Source: Thermosynechococcus vestitus BP-1 (GTDB lineage: Bacteria; Cyanobacteriota; Cyanobacteriia; Thermosynechococcales; Thermosynechococcaceae). From it: 64,000 nucleotides of DNA. Numbering within the stretch: position 1 is the first letter of the stretch; each line of letters begins with the position of its first letter. The translations under genes and the position numbers were made by a program. This document shows positions 60,962 through 64,000 of the stretch, piece after piece. Below the pieces are notes generated by a model that was not told where the DNA came from, did no database searches, and worked only from the letters and a program-made list of their open reading frames with translations. The DNA lies in assembly GCF_000011345.1 (NCBI RefSeq), contig NC_004113.1:2461501-2525500 (forward strand), in the 5' to 3' direction.

Positions 60962-62161
60962 TTAATGTAGGGTGTCTCTGCTTTTGAGGGCTTGGGCAAG
61001 GAAGGAATGCAGGTCATCAAACGTGCCCACGTAGGCAGGTACAGGAGCTTCATAGCCCTTGAGATTCAGGACTTGAGGTCGAAATGGGACAGGGGTTGGG
61101 CAAGAGTGCACAAGGTAGTGGTAAGTGGTTGCTCCCATGGCCAAATCAGCGGCAATGGTTTTGGTGGCACTCTCAAGGCGAAAAGCAGCATTAACGGTAT
61201 CTCCCAAAGCAGTATAGTCTGGGCGATCGCCACTCCCGGTATTGCCCACCATTGCATAGCCCGTATTCAAGCCAGAACCAATGCGCAATGGCCACGGCAA
61301 GGGATATTGCTGGTGCAGTTCTCCCGTCATCAGCCGTAAATCCTCTAAGGCAGAGAGGGTGTGGCAAATTTCTTGATAGCCAATCTCCTCGCTTTCGTGG
61401 ATCCAAACTGCCATCACCGCATCACCAATGTACTTATCGACCCAACTGCCGTATTGACGGATAATCTCACCTGCGCGATGAAACCACGTCCCAATGAGTT
61501 CTGACAGTAGTTCCTCTTCGAGTTGTCGCGTCAGCTGCGTAAAGTCACGAATATCCACGACCAAAACTGTCAATAGGCGGCGGACATGGAGAAGCGCCGT
61601 GGCGGAGCCTTCGGATTGTGGCAAAGACAGAGTGGCATTTTCGGAAAACAGGGGGGCGAAGGGTTCATTAAAAAAGTCCAATTCTGTTTGGCCAAAGGTA
61701 ATACGATCGCCATTGTGCAGGGCAATGGGAATGCTGACGCGGCGACCATTGACAAACGTGCCATTGCGACTGCCAAGATCAATGAGATAAAATTCCCCCC
61801 GTCCCATGCGCTGAATCATGGCATGGTTCCGTGACATCCAGCGATCGCTGAGCACAATTGAATTATCTTCACTGCGGCCAATGGTCCAGCAGTTCCCCCC
61901 CGTTAAGGGAAAATAACAAACCGTGTCCTCGCTCACCAGTGCCAGATGGGGTTCTGAGGGGGGTGGAGCCTCCGGGTGAAGGACCTCAGGAACGCCGCGA
62001 ATCTGTGAAAGGGTATGGCGCAGTTGGTTAATAATTTGCTGCTGACGCAAAATAATCGCCACTAATTGTTGGGAAGGTAAGGTTTCTAGGATTTTTTGAT
62101 CGGGCAAGTTAAACGTCAGGTCAGTATCCATGGGGGGCGAAATAGGAAAAACACTTTTCAT
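60962..62161 (-). CDS. FHA-domain adenylate/guanylate cyclase (class III)
   Basis: From the ATG at 62161 the protein has 399 residues. An N-terminal helical part (about 1-70) leads to an FHA domain (about 85-165; WTIGRSEDNSIVLSDRWMSR and LIDLGSRNGTFVNGRRV), which binds phosphothreonine, then a class III cyclase domain (about 200-380). Metal-binding aspartates are in VLVVDIRDFTQL and KYIGDAVMAVW. It would make cAMP or cGMP under control of a phosphorylated partner. A longer TTG-started frame is less likely. Confidence 0.9.
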   Translation of the reverse strand: MKSVFPISPPMDTDLTFNLPDQKILETLPSQQLVAIILRQQQIINQLRHTLSQIRGVPEVLHPEAPPPSEPHLALVSEDTVCYFPLTGGNCWTIGRSEDNSIVLSDRWMSRNHAMIQRMGRGEFYLIDLGSRNGTFVNGRRVSIPIALHNGDRITFGQTELDFFNEPFAPLFSENATLSLPQSEGSATALLHVRRLLTVLVVDIRDFTQLTRQLEEELLSELIGTWFHRAGEIIRQYGSWVDKYIGDAVMAVWIHESEEIGYQEICHTLSALEDLRLMTGELHQQYPLPWPLRIGSGLNTGYAMVGNTGSGDRPDYTALGDTVNAAFRLESATKTIAADLAMGATTYHYLVHSCPTPVPFRPQVLNLKGYEAPVPAYVGTFDDLHSFLAQALKSRDTLH

Positions 62162-62181
62162 CGTTGACAAATCACAGTGGG

Positions 62182-62331
62182 TTAGCTATCCCCCCAGTGC
62201 CACGGACGTGTAGATGTTGCAGGGTGAAGTCCAATATAGATCCAGTCTAGCAAAGGAACGTTGTCCGGCTCAATCGATGCTGTCTTTGCGGTAGCACTGA
62301 TCAAGCATAGAGCGATCGCCAGAGAAAGCAT
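62182..62331 (-). CDS. Possible 49-residue exported peptide upstream of the cyclase
   Basis: An ATG at 62331 opens MLSLAIALCLISATAKTAS, a good signal-peptide candidate, followed by IEPDNVPLLDWIYIG and PWHWGDS. It ends 20 bases before the cyclase start on the same strand. I do not recognise it, and no clear Shine-Dalgarno is seen; it may be chance. It fills otherwise unassigned DNA. Confidence 0.3.
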   Translation of the reverse strand: MLSLAIALCLISATAKTASIEPDNVPLLDWIYIGLHPATSTRPWHWGDS

Positions 62332-62476
62332 TAGTCACTATTTGCCCTCGTAAAAATTATTAACCTTTCCCCTAGGGTTGGGTTGAAGCCCATCCGCTAA
62401 AATGAGGGCAGTTTTGGGAGGGATGACTCTCTCCGTGAATGCACTTTGACCTGTCTGCATTTGAGGACAACACTCC

Positions 62477-62971
62477 ATGCGTCGATTCTTAGCCCTACTC
62501 CTTGTCTTGACCCTGTGGCTAGGTTTTACCCCCCTAGCCTCCGCTGATGTGGCAGGACTCGTCCCTTGCAAAGATTCTCCTGCCTTTCAAAAACGTGCTG
62601 CGGCTGCTGTGAATACCACCGCTGATCCTGCTTCTGGCCAAAAACGGTTTGAGCGCTACAGCCAAGCCCTCTGTGGCGAAGATGGTTTGCCCCACCTGGT
62701 TGTCGATGGTCGTCTCAGCCGTGCCGGTGATTTTCTCATTCCCAGTGTGCTCTTCCTGTACATCGCTGGCTGGATTGGCTGGGTGGGCCGCGCCTACTTG
62801 ATTGCCGTGCGCAACAGCGGCGAAGCCAATGAAAAAGAAATCATTATTGATGTTCCCCTTGCCATCAAATGTATGCTCACGGGTTTTGCTTGGCCTTTGG
62901 CCGCCCTCAAGGAGCTGGCATCGGGCGAACTCACCGCCAAAGATAACGAAATCACTGTTTCCCCTCGCTAG
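62477..62971 (+). CDS. psaF: Photosystem I subunit III
   Basis: PsaF binds the soluble electron donor on the lumenal face of photosystem I. The 164-residue preprotein has a signal peptide ([17 protein letters not shown] to ASA-DV), mature [18 protein letters not shown] and a transmembrane segment ([19 protein letters not shown]). A TAAAAT at about 62398 may be its -10. psaJ follows 37 bases later. Confidence 0.98.
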
Positions 62972-63008
62972 CTTTGCTGTTTGTTGATTGTCATAAGGAC
63001 GACGTACC

Positions 63009-63134
63009 ATGAAGCACTTTTTGACCTATCTTTCCACCGCCCCCGTGCTAGCTGCCATTTGGATGACGATTACCGCCGGGATTTTGATTGAGTTTAATCG
63101 CTTCTACCCCGACTTGCTCTTCCATCCCCTCTAA
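63009..63134 (+). CDS. psaJ: Photosystem I subunit IX
   Basis: The 41-residue protein reads [19 protein letters not shown] and ends PDLLFHPL. This is a single transmembrane helix characteristic of PsaJ, which anchors PsaF. It follows psaF in the usual operon order, with GGACGAC upstream. Confidence 0.95.
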
Positions 63135-63166
63135 GTCAATCCTTAACGTTTGAACAAACTCGGTAC

Positions 63167-63195
63167 AAGGGTGGAACAGCGTTCTGCCCTTTTTT
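63167..63195 (+). terminator. Rho-independent terminator of psaF-psaJ
   Basis: AAGGG pairs with CCCTT and GAAC with GTTC around a small loop, followed by six T. It ends 137 bases before rplI. Confidence 0.75.
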
Positions 63196-63331
63196 ATTGC
63201 GATCGCGTCCCACAGCGTAGCTGTTCGCGCCCTAGAGGGTATAGAATAGTTATTTGTCCTAAAATAACAGCCGTAGCCACCAGCGCTGACGCTTGCTGTT
63301 AACCCATCCAGTTCAATGAAAGAGGATACCC

Positions 63332-63790
63332 ATGGCAAAGCGGGTGCAAGTTGTCTTGAATGAAACCGTTAATAAACTCGGGCGAATGGGTCAAGTCGTC
63401 GAAGTCGCCCCCGGCTATGCCCGTAATTACCTGTTCCCAAGAGGGATTGCCGAGCCAGCAACCCCCAGTGCCCTACGGCGCGTAGAGCGGCTCCAAGAAA
63501 AAGAACGGCAGCGGCTCGCCGCACTCAAAAGCATTGCTGAAAAACAAAAAGCGACCCTCGAAAAACTGGCGACCATTACCATCTCGATGCCCGTGGGCGA
63601 AAAAGATATGCTCTTTGGCAGCGTCACACCCCAAGATGTGGCCGATGCGATCCAGGCGATTACGGGTGAAACCATCGACCGCCGCGAAATGATCCTGCCT
63701 GAGATTCGCAAATTGGGCACCTACACGGCTGAAATCAAACTCCACCCCGAAGTGACTGTCAAGCTCAATATCCAAGTTGTTGCCGATTAG
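63332..63790 (+). CDS. rplI: 50S ribosomal protein L9
   Basis: The 152-residue protein starts [19 protein letters not shown] and has the N-terminal L9 motif [17 protein letters not shown], a long central helix rich in Lys/Glu, and a C-terminal domain ([13 protein letters not shown]). It binds the base of the L1 stalk. dnaB follows 14 bases after the stop, the usual rplI-dnaB arrangement. A TATAGAAT box near 63240 may be its -10. Confidence 0.97.
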
Positions 63791-63804
63791 GGCTAGCTTC
63801 CCTG

Positions 63805-64000
63805 ATGGTTCAGGAGCCAAGTTTTCAGCCCGATAGCCAACTGATTCCCCCCCAGAACCTCGAGGCGGAAGAGTGGATCTTGGGGGGTATTCTCTTAGAT
63901 CCGGAAGCCATCAACCGTGTGGTGGATATTTTGCCAGTTGAGGCCTTTTACCTCAGTGCCCACCGCGAGATCTATCGGGCAGCGGTTTCCCTCCATAGTC
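63805..64000 (+). CDS. dnaB: Replicative DNA helicase DnaB, N-terminal part (runs off the window)
   Basis: The first 65 codons read MVQEPSFQPDSQLIPPQNLE then AEEWILGGILLDPEAINRVV and ILPVEAFYLSAHREIYRA. This is the N-terminal helical domain of DnaB that binds primase and DnaC-like loaders. DnaB genes of several cyanobacteria contain inteins in the part that lies beyond this window, so that cannot be judged here. Confidence 0.93.
   Translation, partial: MVQEPSFQPDSQLIPPQNLEAEEWILGGILLDPEAINRVVDILPVEAFYLSAHREIYRAAVSLHS

Overview
The window is chromosomal DNA from a thermophilic unicellular cyanobacterium, most likely a Thermosynechococcus close to T. elongatus/vestitus. The evidence is the photosynthesis gene set (apcE, rpaB, psaL-psaI, psaF-psaJ, psbU, ycf37, chlB, menG), the very frequent HIP1 palindrome GCGATCGC both inside and between genes, an ORF-less group II intron of the kind that proliferated in Thermosynechococcus, and several IS200/IS605-type elements. 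No tRNA, rRNA or CRISPR array was recognised.

Layout. 1-7.4 kb: an EF-G-like GTPase running off the left edge, a TPR protein, the pilus-motility coiled-coil protein HmpF, an ORF-less group II intron, then an rpaB / hypothetical / DUF39 operon on the minus strand. 7.7-11.1 kb: apcE, the phycobilisome core-membrane linker, with four linker repeats and a clear terminator. 11.3-16.8 kb: thiL, thiO, rpe, a Pro/Gly-rich putative lipoprotein, miaE and a universal stress protein. 16.9-24.6 kb: menG, a two-PAS membrane sensor without an output domain, and a giant TamB-like protein. 24.6-26 kb: a standalone TnpB element wedged between tamB and cobD. 27-28.7 kb: a decayed EAL fragment and small hypotheticals. 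28.7-33.5 kb: a fatty-acid desaturase, an SDR-type epimerase, ftsZ, an orphan MntB-like permease and a VTE6/DUF92 protein.

33.5-39.4 kb is an accessory island. It begins with a wrecked IS4-like transposase and continues with a glycosyltransferase, a frameshifted methyltransferase, an intact methyltransferase, a second glycosyltransferase and truncated gene starts, with few HIP1 sites. It looks like a decayed surface-glycan cassette. 39.4-50.1 kb returns to core metabolism: ahcY, chlB, citrate synthase, gatB, nnr, anmK and a fused double ABC permease. 50.3-52.4 kb holds a pyruvate kinase pseudogene split by a complete IS605-type element with divergent tnpA and tnpB. 52.5-64 kb: SIMPL and DUF3370 exported proteins, a MoeB-rhodanese protein, the photosystem genes, an MCE/MlaD protein, nadB, an FHA-adenylate/guanylate cyclase, rplI and the start of dnaB.

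The most interesting material is at the mobile elements. Both TnpB elements keep matching terminal hairpins ending in TCAA, where a TnpB guide RNA (omega/reRNA) would be expected, and one of them leaves almost no native DNA between two divergent genes. I did not find a clearly undescribed multi-gene system. The less explained candidates are the output-less PAS sensor, a possible 49-residue exported peptide upstream of the FHA-cyclase, and the lipoprotein with a PilP/GspC-like C-terminus.
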